Positions 8,360 to 17,281 are shown, numbered from the stretch's first letter. The stretch is DNA of 32,878 nucleotides from an uncultured Neomegalonema sp. (GCA_937928005.1 CALFVD010000184.1:1-32878); one strand, 5' to 3'. Notes: generated from the letters alone by a model not told the origin. Numbers and translations: made by a program.

Positions 8360-9040
8360 ATGAGTACCCGCCGCCTCGCCGATGATCGTTTTCAGCCGGA
8401 TAGCTTCGAGTTTACGCCCGAAAACGCCGAATGGGTGAAGACGCAAGTCGCGAAATTCCCCGAAGGCCGTCAGGCTTCCGCCGTCATTCCGCTGCTATGG
8501 CGGGCGCAGGAGCAGGGCGGTTGGGTCACGCGCGCGGCCATCGAGCATATCGCGCTGCGCCTCGACATGCCGGTAATCCGGGTGCTGGAGGTCGCGACCT
8601 TCTACTTCATGTTCCAACTCGCTCCGACCGGCGAGAACGCCCATGTGCAGGTTTGCGGCACGACGCCCTGTATGCTCTGCGGCGCGGAAAGCCTTGTCGC
8701 CGTCTGCGAGCGCGTGATCGGGCCGATGCACGCCGTTTCCACCGATGGCACGCTGTCATGGGAGGAGGTCGAATGTCTCGGTGCCTGCGCTAATGCGCCG
8801 ATGGCGCAGATTGATAGCTGGGTGAAGGGCGGGTTTCACTCGGATTACTACGAAGACATGGATGAGGCCGGTTTCGAGGCGATCTTGGAGGCGTTCCGCA
8901 AGGGTGACTACCCCAAGCCCGGCTCGCAGAAGGGGCGTTTTGCCTCCGAACCACTGGGCGAACAGACGTCTCTGACCGCCGACCATATCGAGAAACACAA
9001 CGCCGCCGTCAGCGCGGCCCTATCGGAGGGTGCGGCATGA
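8360..9040 (+). CDS. nuoE: NADH-quinone oxidoreductase subunit E (24 kDa, N1a cluster)
   Basis: 226 residues, thioredoxin-like 2Fe-2S protein of the NADH dehydrogenase module. The four N1a ligands are seen in [13 protein letters not shown] (C-x4-C) and [14 protein letters not shown] (C-x3-C). The upstream domain includes [13 protein letters not shown] and [13 protein letters not shown], typical of alphaproteobacterial NuoE. About 50 residues follow the conserved domain (from [14 protein letters not shown] to SEGAA), a short polar tail with no recognised fold. The ATG at 8360 has GGAGA upstream. Its stop overlaps the nuoF ATG (ATGA). Confidence 0.96.
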   Translation: MSTRRLADDRFQPDSFEFTPENAEWVKTQVAKFPEGRQASAVIPLLWRAQEQGGWVTRAAIEHIALRLDMPVIRVLEVATFYFMFQLAPTGENAHVQVCGTTPCMLCGAESLVAVCERVIGPMHAVSTDGTLSWEEVECLGACANAPMAQIDSWVKGGFHSDYYEDMDEAGFEAILEAFRKGDYPKPGSQKGRFASEPLGEQTSLTADHIEKHNAAVSAALSEGAA

Positions 9041-10347
9041 GCTTCGATTTTCTGACCGACGAGAACCGTATCTTCACAAACCTTTACGGCCAGAAGGATC
9101 GTTCCTTGAAGGGCGTGAAGGGGCGGGGTCATTGGGATGGCACCGGCGATATCCTTGGCAAGGGGCGCGATTGGATCGTGCAGGAGATGAAGGATTCCGG
9201 CCTGCGCGGTCGCGGTGGCGCGGGCTTTCCGACCGGCCTGAAATGGTCGTTCATGCCGAAAGAAAGCGACGGTCGCCCGCATTACCTCGTCGTCAATGCG
9301 GATGAGTCCGAACCCGGCACCTGTAAGGATCGTGAGATCATGCGGCACGATCCGCATACGCTGGTCGAAGGGTGCTTGATCGCCAGCTTCGCGATGGGGG
9401 CGAACGCGGCCTATATCTACATCCGGGGCGAATATGTCCGCGAGAAAGAGGCGTTGCAACGCGCCATTGATGAAGCCTATGAAGACGGACTGATCGGCAA
9501 GAATGCCTGTGGTTCGGGCTTTGATTTCGATTGTTATCTTAGCCACGGCGCGGGCGCGTATATCTGTGGCGAGGAAACGGCGCTGATCGAAAGCCTTGAA
9601 GGCAAAAAAGGGATGCCGCGCCTGAAACCGCCGTTTCCGGCCAATGTGGGCCTTTATGGCTGTCCTTCGACCGTCAATAACGTCGAGTCAATTGCAGTTG
9701 TACCGACCATTTTGCGCCGGGGTGCTTCGTGGTTTGCGAGTTATGGCCGTGAGCGCAATGCGGGTACGAAAGTTTTCGCAATCTCTGGTCATGTCAACCG
9801 GCCTTGCGTGGTCGAAGAGGCGATGTCGATTCCGTTTCAAGACCTAATCGACCGCCATTGCGGCGGCTTCCGAGGCGGGTATGAGAATATGAAAGCCGTC
9901 ATTCCGGGCGGTTCGTCCGTGCCGTGCCTGACCAATGCGCAGGCCAAAGACGTGTTGATGGATTTCGACGCCTTGTCGGAGCTGAAATCGGGCCTCGGCA
10001 CGGCGGCGGTGATCGTGATGGATGAAAGTACGGATATCATCAAGGCGATCTGGCGGCTGTCTAAGTTCTACAAACACGAAAGCTGTGGCCAATGCACCCC
10101 ATGCCGCGAGGGGACGGGCTGGATGATGCGCGTGATGGATCGGCTGGTCGAGGGCCGCGCGGCGGTCGAGGAAATCGACATGCTGCTGGAAGTGACCAAG
10201 CAGGTCGAAGGCCACACCATCTGCGCGCTGGGCGACGCGGCGGCATGGCCGATTCAAGGGCTGATCCGCAATTTCCGGGGCGAGATCGAGGAACGCATCC
10301 GTGCGCTCGATACGGGACGTGTGACGGCGGCAGTGGCGGCGGAGTAG
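9037..10347 (+). CDS. nuoF: NADH-quinone oxidoreductase subunit F (51 kDa, FMN and NADH binding)
   Basis: 436 residues. NuoF oxidises NADH through FMN and passes electrons to cluster N3. Motifs run in order: the NADH-binding [16 protein letters not shown], the FMN-contact [34 protein letters not shown], and near the C-terminus the N3 ligands [14 protein letters not shown] with the fourth cysteine in [13 protein letters not shown]. Length is normal. It starts with ATG 9037, overlapping nuoE. It is the last Complex I gene before a 4.3-kb interruption; the next gene on the strand starts four bases after its TAG. Confidence 0.97.
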   Translation: MSFDFLTDENRIFTNLYGQKDRSLKGVKGRGHWDGTGDILGKGRDWIVQEMKDSGLRGRGGAGFPTGLKWSFMPKESDGRPHYLVVNADESEPGTCKDREIMRHDPHTLVEGCLIASFAMGANAAYIYIRGEYVREKEALQRAIDEAYEDGLIGKNACGSGFDFDCYLSHGAGAYICGEETALIESLEGKKGMPRLKPPFPANVGLYGCPSTVNNVESIAVVPTILRRGASWFASYGRERNAGTKVFAISGHVNRPCVVEEAMSIPFQDLIDRHCGGFRGGYENMKAVIPGGSSVPCLTNAQAKDVLMDFDALSELKSGLGTAAVIVMDESTDIIKAIWRLSKFYKHESCGQCTPCREGTGWMMRVMDRLVEGRAAVEEIDMLLEVTKQVEGHTICALGDAAAWPIQGLIRNFRGEIEERIRALDTGRVTAAVAAE

Positions 10348-10350
10348 GCA

Positions 10351-10833
10351 ATGATGCGTGCATCACGCCTCTTTGCTATTACTTTTGTTGCATTGGTTTG
10401 TGCAGGTTGTTCTGAAGATACCCAAACGTCTAGTGAGGTGGCGTCAAATGACGATAGATCGCAGAACAATCAAGCGCGTTTGAGTAAGACTGCAGACTTG
10501 TCATCTTCAGATATCGATTTCGTATGTCGAGCTGCGATCGCAGAGATTATGGGGCGTGATATCGCAATCATGGAGGCGACAAAAGTTGCCGTGGAAAACA
10601 AACAGATCATGCAAATTAGTTATGTTAGACCGTCCGATAATACGCGCTGGACGCAACATTGCTATCTGGAAGGAGATGACGTTATTTGGGCTGGCGTAGA
10701 AAATGGTGTGGTAGGACGATGGAGAAATCACCCTAACGACGAGAGCATAAAGTTTAAGCTAAGCGGCGATAAAGTGACGATTAGTCAAATATTTGGCGAC
10801 GGATCGTCAATAAGTGACACCTTTTCTCGTTGA
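10351..10833 (+). CDS. Small putative lipoprotein of unknown function
   Basis: 160 residues. The N-terminus (MRASRLFAITFVALVCAGCS) is a lipoprotein signal with a good lipobox, VCAG then Cys, so the mature protein should be anchored to a membrane by that cysteine. The following stretch (about 30 residues) is Ser/Asn/Asp-rich and probably flexible. The rest, including RWTQHCYLEGDDVIWAGV and KLSGDKVTISQIFGDGSS, looks like a small beta-rich domain; I do not recognise the family. A second ATG three bases downstream is an equally good start. Base composition is clearly more AT-rich than nuoF, suggesting a later arrival. The stop overlaps the TTG of the next gene. Confidence 0.75.
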   Translation: MMRASRLFAITFVALVCAGCSEDTQTSSEVASNDDRSQNNQARLSKTADLSSSDIDFVCRAAIAEIMGRDIAIMEATKVAVENKQIMQISYVRPSDNTRWTQHCYLEGDDVIWAGVENGVVGRWRNHPNDESIKFKLSGDKVTISQIFGDGSSISDTFSR

Positions 10834-12116
10834 TTGCTTTGACACCCTACTGGTGGGAGGCTGCATCACCTCCCGAACCTATCCATGATCCCGTCGCACC
10901 CACCTGCGATGTCGTCATTGTCGGGGCGGGCTATACCGGGCTGAGTGCTGCGCGTGTGTTGGCCGAAAATGGCCTCAGCGTTCAGGTCTTTGATAAGCAG
11001 CGGGTAGGGGAGGGGGCGTCGTCGCGGAACGGCGGCATTCTCAGCGGGAACCTGCGCATCGGGTTGCCGGGGGCGATCCGCAAGCTGGGGCTGGAGAAGG
11101 GCGTCGCGCTCTATCGTGAGGGGGTCGCGGCCCGCGAGTTCCTCGCCGCCACCATCCGCGACAATGCGATTGACTGCGATTTCCAGATGAACGGGCGCTT
11201 TACCGGCGCGATCAACCTCGAAGATTTTGAGGGAATGAAGCGTGAGACCGACCTGATGAACGAGCATCTGGGCATCGGTGCGGAGGCCATCGCGAAGGCC
11301 GACCTACCCGCCGAAACCGGCTCGAAAGCCTATAGCGGCGGTCTGCTGCGCCATGATGTCGGCATGTTCCATCCCGCGAAATTCGTGCGCGGCTTGCTCG
11401 ATCTGGCTTTGAAGGCGGGCGCGGTCGTGCATGGCGAGACGGCGGTGGCGGGGGTGGTGCGCGAGGGTGAGCGGTTCAGCGTATCGACCGCGCGGGGCAA
11501 GGTCAGCGCGCGGCATGTTATCATGGCGACGAATGGCTATACGGATGTGAGCGATACATGGTTGCGCCGTCGCCTTGTGCCAGTGGTCAGCCGCATGGTC
11601 GTGACCGAGGAAATCTCGGACAATTTGATGAAGCATCTGCTGCCAAAACGCCGGGCGATGGGTGAGAAGCGCAATCTCTATCGTTATTTTCGCCCCAGCC
11701 CGGACGGCAAGCGGGTCATGTTGGGTAGCCGCGAACCGGCCCTTGCCCGTAATCCGCGCGCCGCTGCCGAGCATGTGCGCAAGGGCTTGGTCGAGATTTT
11801 TCCCGAATTGTCTGATGTGGCTATCACCCATTCATGGGGCGGTTATGTCGCCTTTAGTCGGGATGAGTTGCCCCGCGTGTTTGAGCGAGATGGCGTGCAT
11901 TACGCCTGCGCCTATTGCGGGTCTGGCACGGTCTGGGCGCATTGGTTGGGCACGAAAGTCGCGCTGCGCATTTTGGAGAAAGAGGGCGCGGATACGGCCT
12001 TTGATGGTAGCCCACCCAAGGCGATTCCGTTCTATGAGGGTCGCCCATGGTTCCTACCCGCTGCGCTGGCATGGTACGGGATCAAGGATCGCCGCAAGGA
12101 GCGGCAACCGCGTTAA
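10830..12116 (+). CDS. FAD-dependent oxidoreductase of the DAO (glycine/D-amino acid oxidase) family
   Basis: 428 residues. A Rossmann FAD-binding motif occupies residues 28-45 (VVIVGAGYTGLSAARVL), followed by the RVGEGASSRNGGILSG segment typical of gamma-glutamylputrescine oxidase and related DAO-family enzymes. A second FAD contact (HVIMATNGYTD) and the C-terminal HYACAYCGSGTVWAHWLG are also consistent. Such enzymes oxidise amines or amino acids, usually in polyamine or amino-acid breakdown; the substrate is not determined. The start is uncertain: TTG 10830 overlaps the lipoprotein stop, and TTG 10839 is the next option. The last four bases overlap the tail of the rraA-like gene on the other strand. 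Confidence 0.87.
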   Translation: MIALTPYWWEAASPPEPIHDPVAPTCDVVIVGAGYTGLSAARVLAENGLSVQVFDKQRVGEGASSRNGGILSGNLRIGLPGAIRKLGLEKGVALYREGVAAREFLAATIRDNAIDCDFQMNGRFTGAINLEDFEGMKRETDLMNEHLGIGAEAIAKADLPAETGSKAYSGGLLRHDVGMFHPAKFVRGLLDLALKAGAVVHGETAVAGVVREGERFSVSTARGKVSARHVIMATNGYTDVSDTWLRRRLVPVVSRMVVTEEISDNLMKHLLPKRRAMGEKRNLYRYFRPSPDGKRVMLGSREPALARNPRAAAEHVRKGLVEIFPELSDVAITHSWGGYVAFSRDELPRVFERDGVHYACAYCGSGTVWAHWLGTKVALRILEKEGADTAFDGSPPKAIPFYEGRPWFLPAALAWYGIKDRRKERQPR

Positions 12117-12808
12117 ATATATTTGGTCTTGTCGCTCGCCAACAGGTCGAGCGTCGATTGTGGAATGCGCAGCCCCTCCTCTATCTGGGCGTCCAGAGCT
12201 GTTTCTAATTCCTTCACGGTCACAAGCTTTTCGATCACCTCGTCGATGCGTCCGAAGGGGACCACGACCACGCCATCGTGGTCCGCGACGATCATGTCGC
12301 CCGTCTCTACCTGTCGTCCACCAATCTGGATGGGCAGGCCGACCGAGCCGGGGCCGTTGGTATAGGGTGAGGCGGGCGTCAGGCCCGTTGCCCAGCAGGG
12401 CAGACCCACCGCGACGATTCCCGCATAATCGCGCACTGGCCCATCGGTTATGAACCCGGCGGCCCCGCAATTGCGTAGCATCCCGCAAACCCGATCCCCT
12501 GCCGCTGCACAGCCCTGAAAACCATCGAAGGCGGCGAGGACCACATCGCCCGTGCGGATCGAATCCATTGCAGCGAGGAGGGCAAGAATATCCCCCGCTC
12601 CAGCCCCGACGGTAAGGGCTGGTCCCGCCGCCACACTCACGAGATCACGGCTTTCGCCTAAGGGCCGGATAACATTCGACAGCGCGCCAGCGCCATACAT
12701 CGCATCAACCACAAAACTTGTCGGAATACCTTGGAAGGCGCAAATCTGCGTATCGGTTGGGCGGCGCAAATCGCGCGCGATAGTTAGTAAGGGTGGCTCT
12801 TCAATCAT
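12113..12808 (-). CDS. RraA-like family protein (4-hydroxy-4-methyl-2-oxoglutarate aldolase/RraA fold)
   Basis: 231 residues on the minus strand. RraA-fold signatures are present: PTSFVVDAMYGAGALSNVI near the N-terminus, AAGDRVCGMLRNCGAAGFI, ITDGPVRDYAGI with the conserved Asp-Gly and Arg-Asp, and VADHDGVVVVP. The family includes metal-dependent HMG/oxaloacetate aldolases and the RNase E inhibitor RraA; the longer alphaproteobacterial members next to catabolic genes are usually annotated as aldolases or dimethylmenaquinone methyltransferase-like, the latter being a misnomer. The ATG at 12808 has GAGGG upstream. It lies antisense in the middle of the nuo cluster, tail to tail with the FAD oxidoreductase, and so must be expressed from its own promoter in 12809-12944. 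Confidence 0.87.
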   Translation of the reverse strand: MIEEPPLLTIARDLRRPTDTQICAFQGIPTSFVVDAMYGAGALSNVIRPLGESRDLVSVAAGPALTVGAGAGDILALLAAMDSIRTGDVVLAAFDGFQGCAAAGDRVCGMLRNCGAAGFITDGPVRDYAGIVAVGLPCWATGLTPASPYTNGPGSVGLPIQIGGRQVETGDMIVADHDGVVVVPFGRIDEVIEKLVTVKELETALDAQIEEGLRIPQSTLDLLASDKTKYI

Positions 12809-12944
12809 GGGATGGCCCTCTTCGTCGTGTCGCGATAAACTCCATCATCGCGGAATATTGGCTATCGTCCAGAGTCTCCCACTTTAATTATGGCGTACGA
12901 GCGCCTATAGCCTGCACGATCACGCATCGTAGGGGACGCATAGC

Positions 12945-13598
12945 ATGATGAATTTTCCACCTCGCCTTCTCGAAGGTTACAAAGCCTTTGTCCACGGCGC
13001 TTTACCACGACAACAGGCACGGTTTCGCGATCTGGCGGAGGCAGGCCAGAAGCCGGAGACGATGATTGTTGCGTGTTGCGACTCGCGCGCGGCGCCCGAA
13101 GTGATTTTCGACTCGATCCCCGGCGAAGTCTTTGTGTTGCGCAACGTCGCCAATCTCGTGCCGCCCTATGAGCCGGATGGCGCGTTTCATTCGACCTCTG
13201 CGGCGCTGGAATTTGCGGTGCAGGCGTTGAAGGTGAAGAATATCGTCGTCATGGGGCATGCGCGTTGCGGTGGGATTGGGGCCGCTTTGACGCCAATGGA
13301 AAAACCGCTGTCGCCGGGGGATTTTATCGGTAAATGGATGAGTTTGCTACGCCCCGCCGCCGATAAGGTGGCCGGTTACGACTCGATGACCGCGAGCGAG
13401 CGCAACACGGCGCTGGAACGGATTTCGATCCGCCATTCCATCGATAATCTGCGCAGTTTTCCTTGCGTAAAAATCCTCGAAGACAAGGGCCGTCTTTCAT
13501 TGCACGGTGCGTGGTTTGATATTGCGACCGGAGAATTATGGATCATGGACCCCGCGACGGGGGATTTTGCACGCCCCATTCTTGAGGGAGCACTTTAA
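12945..13598 (+). CDS. Beta-class carbonic anhydrase
   Basis: 217 residues. The enzyme interconverts CO2 and bicarbonate. The zinc site is complete: CCDSRAAPE gives the first ligand Cys44 with the catalytic Asp46-Arg48 dyad, and GHARCGGI gives His105 and Cys108. FVLRNVANLVPP between them is also typical of beta enzymes. No signal peptide is seen, so it should be cytoplasmic. Start ATG 12945 is followed at once by a second ATG; no strong ribosome site is visible before either. It is divergent from the rraA-like gene, with which it shares a 136-base promoter region. Confidence 0.94.
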   Translation: MMNFPPRLLEGYKAFVHGALPRQQARFRDLAEAGQKPETMIVACCDSRAAPEVIFDSIPGEVFVLRNVANLVPPYEPDGAFHSTSAALEFAVQALKVKNIVVMGHARCGGIGAALTPMEKPLSPGDFIGKWMSLLRPAADKVAGYDSMTASERNTALERISIRHSIDNLRSFPCVKILEDKGRLSLHGAWFDIATGELWIMDPATGDFARPILEGAL

Positions 13599-13696
13599 CG
13601 GTTTCTCATTCTCTGCTGCGTATATTTTACGTAGATCACCGCCGGAAAGCCGCTGCTATAGCGTGTAAGGCGTAGAATGCATGAGGAGAGATTTCC

Positions 13697-14059
13697 ATGA
13701 AAAACGCACTGGCCATGACCGCCGCAGTTTGCATTGCCACCGTTGCCACGATTGCCGTGACCAGCATCGCGCCCGCACCGATGACCCAACCTGCCACGGC
13801 GGCGACCGCATCGCAGGATTATAAATATGGCTGGATGACCGGCCAGCTTCCGGGCACGCAAATCATCGCCGCGAACGTGGTGCGTGAGCCTGCCTTCTCT
13901 GGCCAGAAAGACGAGCAGGTTCAGGCGATGGATAAGGCAAAGAGCGCGCTTGAAACAGATTATTGTCAGAAGCAGGGCGGGGAATTTGTCGCCGATCCCG
14001 GTCTTATCGTCTTTGACAAAGGTATCAACGAGTGGCTGGTAGGCGGCGTCTGTCGCTGA
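13697..14059 (+). CDS. Small secreted protein, first of a tandem paralogous pair
   Basis: 120 residues, family not recognised. The N-terminus is a long signal peptide or signal anchor (KNALAMTAAVCIATVATIAV, then an Ala/Pro/Thr-rich stretch to about residue 40). The mature domain starts near YKYGWMTGQLPGTQIIA and contains KDEQVQAMDKAK, a cysteine in DYCQKQ, GGEFVADPGLIVFDKG and a final Cys-Arg. By hand alignment about two thirds of 79 residues match the gene at 14224. The two cysteines are conserved in both copies and could form one disulfide. The ATG has GAGGAGAG just upstream. A strong terminator follows at 14112. Confidence 0.82.
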   Translation: MKNALAMTAAVCIATVATIAVTSIAPAPMTQPATAATASQDYKYGWMTGQLPGTQIIAANVVREPAFSGQKDEQVQAMDKAKSALETDYCQKQGGEFVADPGLIVFDKGINEWLVGGVCR

Positions 14060-14111
14060 TAACCGGGTTGTATCGGTCGCGTTTCAGAAACCGAACGCGA
14101 AACTGAACGGG

Positions 14112-14145
14112 AAACCAGAGTGCAGGATGCGCTCTGGTTTTTTTT
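14112..14145 (+). terminator. Rho-independent terminator after the first secreted paralogue
   Basis: AAACCAGAG (14112-14120) pairs with CTCTGGTTT (14132-14140); three inner bases on each side extend the stem to about 12 pairs around the loop AGGAT. A run of T follows at once, to 14145. This is the best terminator in the window. It separates the two paralogues into different transcripts and stops read-through from the carbonic anhydrase side toward nuoG. Confidence 0.88.
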
Positions 14146-14223
14146 GATATGCGCTGTATGGCCAAAATCGCTTTTTTTCTTTAGAGTCCCTATGCTGGGG
14201 CTAATAATGAGGAGAAAAACAAA

Positions 14224-14532
14224 ATGAAAACGGGCGTTACAGTTGCATTATTTGCAGGATTACTTTCTTTTTCGGCGCATTCCGCCGATGAATACACGTA
14301 TAACATGATTACTGGCCAATTGCCGAATACTGGCATCGTCGCCGCCGATGTCGTCCGCCAACCTGCATTCACGGGTGAAAAGGATGAACAAGTGCAGGCG
14401 ATGGACCAAGCCAAGACGCGCCTTGATGCCGAATATTGTCAGACGCGCGGTGGCGAATTCGTGGCCGATCCCGGTCTTATCGTCTATGATAAAGGCGTTG
14501 AGCAGTGGTTGATTGGCGGGATGTGTCGCTGA
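14224..14532 (+). CDS. Small secreted protein, second of a tandem paralogous pair
   Basis: 102 residues. A short conventional signal peptide (KTGVTVALFAGLLSFSAHS) with likely cleavage near SHSA or SADE precedes a mature domain of about 80 residues. It repeats that of the upstream gene: ITGQLPNTGIVAADVVRQP, KDEQVQAMDQAK, EYCQTR, GGEFVADPGLIVYDKG and a C-terminal Cys-Arg. The signal region is not similar between the two, so divergence is greatest there. The ATG has GAGGAG upstream. It is more AT-rich than its partner. Function is unknown; the charged conserved core suggests a small periplasmic or extracellular protein. Confidence 0.82.
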   Translation: MKTGVTVALFAGLLSFSAHSADEYTYNMITGQLPNTGIVAADVVRQPAFTGEKDEQVQAMDQAKTRLDAEYCQTRGGEFVADPGLIVYDKGVEQWLIGGMCR

Positions 14533-14606
14533 AGCCATTTTTTCTGATTATCGCCACATAGACGCATCGACCTGTCCCTTTACGATTGATAGAAGGGCGC
14601 GTGAGT

Positions 14607-14641
14607 CGTGGAGCGGCCCGTTCATCGGGCTCTTTTCCACG
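14607..14641 (+). promoter_or_regulatory. Two-tier hairpin in the leader of nuoG (possible terminator or attenuator)
   Basis: Outer arms CGTGG (14607-14611) and CCACG (14637-14641) enclose inner arms GCCCG (14616-14620) and CGGGC (14626-14630) around the loop TTCAT. Four T residues lie between the inner and outer 3-prime arms, so the inner hairpin alone resembles a weak terminator for the upstream gene while the outer stem would sequester the T run. It ends 27 bases before the nuoG start. Whether it ends transcription, regulates nuoG or is incidental cannot be told from sequence. Confidence 0.35.
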
Positions 14642-14668
14642 CTGAGATAGCTGGCGAAGGAATGACGC

Positions 14669-16735
14669 ATGGCCGATCCGCGCAAGGTGGTGATTGATGG
14701 CGAGGAATTCGAGTTCGATCCCGATCTAACGGTTTTGCAGGCCTGTGAGGAGGTGGGGCGCGAGATTCCTCGCTTCTGCTACCATGAACGACTGTCTATC
14801 GCGGGCAATTGCCGTATGTGCCTCGTCGAGGCGGTGGGTGCGCCTAAACCAATGGCGTCCTGCGCCATGCAGGTGAAAGACCTGCGCGGTGGCCGCGATG
14901 GTGAACCGCCAGAAATCCGCACGAATTCTAAAATGGTGAAGGATGCCCGCGAAGGGGTGATGGAGTTCTTGCTCATCAACCATCCGCTGGATTGTCCCAT
15001 CTGCGACCAAGGCGGGGAGTGCGATCTACAGGATCAGGCGATGGCCTATGGTACGTCTGGCTCGCGCTTTACGGAGCGTAAGCGGGCGATGGCCGAGATT
15101 GCGCTAGGGCCGCTGATCAAAACACATATGACCCGCTGTATTCAATGTACCCGCTGTGTACGGTTCGCGACCGAGGTTGCGGGTGTGCCTGAGATGGGCT
15201 GCACGGGGCGGGGTGAGGATGCGGAGATCGTTTCGTATCTTGATGCTGCGCTGGTTAGCGAATTGCAGGGGAATGTGATCGACCTGTGCCCCGTTGGGGC
15301 GCTGACTTCGCGGCCCTATGCCTTTACCGCCCGCCCTTGGGAACTGCGCAAGACGCAGAGCATCGACGTGTCGGACGCGCTGGGCGCGAATATTCGTATT
15401 GATGCCGAAGGTACGGTGGTGCGCCGGGTAATGCCGGTGAACCATGACGGGGTCAATGAGGAATGGATTTCAGACAAAGCACGCTTTTGCATCGACGGCC
15501 TAGCGCGCCAACGGCTCGACAAACCCTATGTGCGTGGCGCGAATGGCAAATTAGCCCCAGCGACTTGGGAAGAGGCATTCGCCGCGATCCGCACGCGACT
15601 TGATGGAATTGATGGATCTCGCATCGGTGCGATTGCGGGCGATCTGGTTTCTGTTGAGGCGATGTGGGCGCTGAAAGGCTTTATGGGTCAACTTGGTTCG
15701 ACTAATCTGGATTGCCGTCAGGATGGCGCGCGTCTACCGGCTGATAATCGCGCTGCGTGGCTGTTCAATCCAACGGTACAGGGGATCGAGGACGCGGATG
15801 CGATCCTACTGATCGGTGCGAATCCGCGCATGGAAAGCGCGGTGCTGAATGCCCGCATCCGCAAGGCATGGCTGGCCGGGACGGAGATTGGCCTGATTGG
15901 TACGGCGGTGGATCTTACCTATAGCTACGACCATATCGGTTTGGATGCTGGGGCGCTGGCGTCGATTAAGGATAGTGATTTCTTCGCTGTGTTGTCGAAG
16001 GCGGAGCGCCCGATGATCGTGCTTGGCGGTTCGGCGCTGACACATACGGATGCCGCCGCAATCATTGGCGAGGCAATGGCGCTGGCCGATTCCATTGGCG
16101 CGATTTCCGAGGGTTGGACAGGTTTTGGCGTGCTGCATAGCGCGGCGAGTCGGGTCGGCGGTATGGAGATCGGGTTCGTTCCGGGCGAAGGCGGCAAGGA
16201 TGCCGCCGCGATGCTGGCCGATGGATTGGATGTGGTCTACCTGCTCGGCGCGGATGAGGTGAAGGTGCCGGATGGGCCATTTGTGATCTATCAGGGGCAT
16301 CACGGCGACCGGGGTGCGCATCGGGCGGATGTGATATTGCCCGCCGCCGCATGGGCCGAGCAATCGGGCATCTATGTCAATCTGGAGGGCCGCCCGCAAC
16401 TCGCAAGCCGCGCGGCATCCGCCCCCGGTGAGGCCAAGGAAGACTGGGCCATCCTACGGGCGCTGTCCGAACGCATGGGCGAGCCGCTACCTTTCGATAC
16501 TATTGAGCAGGTGCGCAAGGCGGTTTTCGAGGCGGTGCCGCATCTGGCGACACTGGATGTCATCACACCTGCCGAGTGGCGGGCGGAGCAGGGTGGCGGG
16601 ATCGGTGGTGCGCCATTCGAGCCGGTTATCGACGATTTCTACTTCACCAACCCTATTTGTCGGGCAAGCGAGACGATGGCCGAATGCTCGAAACTCCACG
16701 AGGAGCGTTCGGGCGTGCCGATAGCGGCTGAGTGA
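14669..16735 (+). CDS. nuoG: NADH-quinone oxidoreductase subunit G (75 kDa)
   Basis: 688 residues, normal for alphaproteobacteria. NuoG carries the chain of clusters leading from the flavin toward quinone. The N-terminal 2Fe-2S ligands are Cys37, 48, 51 and 65 (around [20 protein letters not shown]). The His/Cys ligands of N5 lie in [19 protein letters not shown], and those of N4 in [18 protein letters not shown] plus [14 protein letters not shown]. The C-terminal part (residues from about 275) is the molybdopterin-oxidoreductase-like domain without cofactor. ATG 14669 has AAGGA upstream. Its TGA shares bases with the start of the following Uma2-like gene. Confidence 0.97.
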   Translation: MADPRKVVIDGEEFEFDPDLTVLQACEEVGREIPRFCYHERLSIAGNCRMCLVEAVGAPKPMASCAMQVKDLRGGRDGEPPEIRTNSKMVKDAREGVMEFLLINHPLDCPICDQGGECDLQDQAMAYGTSGSRFTERKRAMAEIALGPLIKTHMTRCIQCTRCVRFATEVAGVPEMGCTGRGEDAEIVSYLDAALVSELQGNVIDLCPVGALTSRPYAFTARPWELRKTQSIDVSDALGANIRIDAEGTVVRRVMPVNHDGVNEEWISDKARFCIDGLARQRLDKPYVRGANGKLAPATWEEAFAAIRTRLDGIDGSRIGAIAGDLVSVEAMWALKGFMGQLGSTNLDCRQDGARLPADNRAAWLFNPTVQGIEDADAILLIGANPRMESAVLNARIRKAWLAGTEIGLIGTAVDLTYSYDHIGLDAGALASIKDSDFFAVLSKAERPMIVLGGSALTHTDAAAIIGEAMALADSIGAISEGWTGFGVLHSAASRVGGMEIGFVPGEGGKDAAAMLADGLDVVYLLGADEVKVPDGPFVIYQGHHGDRGAHRADVILPAAAWAEQSGIYVNLEGRPQLASRAASAPGEAKEDWAILRALSERMGEPLPFDTIEQVRKAVFEAVPHLATLDVITPAEWRAEQGGGIGGAPFEPVIDDFYFTNPICRASETMAECSKLHEERSGVPIAAE

Positions 16736-17181
16736 TGGAGGCAGAAGTGCCGAAGCTAGACGTAGGGGCCTTTTTGGAGGTGCTGGATAACCTTCATCAA
16801 GGCAGTTGTTCTATCATAGAAAATGTGACGTTGCTTACAGCAAATGGAAAAAAGTATACTTCATTTGTTTTTATGGGGGATACTTTTGAAGAACCGGGTG
16901 AGAATGAGGACGAAGTTGTTTCAAATAGAGATGATATTTGGCTGATCATTGATGTTGCGGAGAGTGGTATCGATAGCGTACTGCGCGAAAAAATTGATGA
17001 GTATTCAAATAGTAATATCTCTGAATATTGGATTATCGATCCCGCTGATGGCGTAGTGCATGTTTTTTGCGAGCCGCATCCAGAAGGATACAAGAGTATC
17101 TCTCGTCATAATTGGGATCAGCCGATCGAGTTTCCTTTTCACGATTCGATCTTGGTTTCCGACCCGTTTCGGACGGTTTAA
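16735..17181 (+). CDS. Diverged, probably inactive Uma2-like (DUF820) protein
   Basis: 148 residues. The second half resembles the Uma2 nuclease core: LIIDVAESG, then LREKIDEYSNSNISEYWIID and VVHVFCEPHPEGY, in the usual family order. The strand that normally reads VxEV has IDV here, so the catalytic Glu is an Asp. The PDV motif expected upstream is not recognisable (the region reads SFVFMGDTFEEPGE), and the N-terminal domain is short. I therefore expect it to be inactive or altered. ATG 16735 shares its A with the nuoG TGA; GTG 16732 is an alternative. It is markedly AT-richer than nuoG and nuoH. It is the second Uma2-type gene in the cluster. Confidence 0.7.
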   Translation: MEAEVPKLDVGAFLEVLDNLHQGSCSIIENVTLLTANGKKYTSFVFMGDTFEEPGENEDEVVSNRDDIWLIIDVAESGIDSVLREKIDEYSNSNISEYWIIDPADGVVHVFCEPHPEGYKSISRHNWDQPIEFPFHDSILVSDPFRTV

Positions 17182-17281
17182 CAATGAGCGTGCTACCAAT
17201 TTACTGTGGCGCTGACCGGCGAACCGCCTTAGAGATGCCGCAAACAAACCTGTTGCACTGCAACGAAACGGATCGCACCGC

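Noticed and set aside
10830-10841. Possible frameshift at the start of the FAD oxidoreductase because no ATG is present
   Set aside because: TTG starts overlapping or just after the lipoprotein stop give a full-length N-terminus with the intact FAD motif, so no frameshift is needed.
11662-12453. Plus-strand open frame of 263 codons spanning the end of the oxidoreductase and part of rraA
   Set aside because: It is out of frame with the oxidoreductase and antisense to rraA, both of which have clear family motifs; its translation is Arg/Ser/Pro-rich and meaningless.
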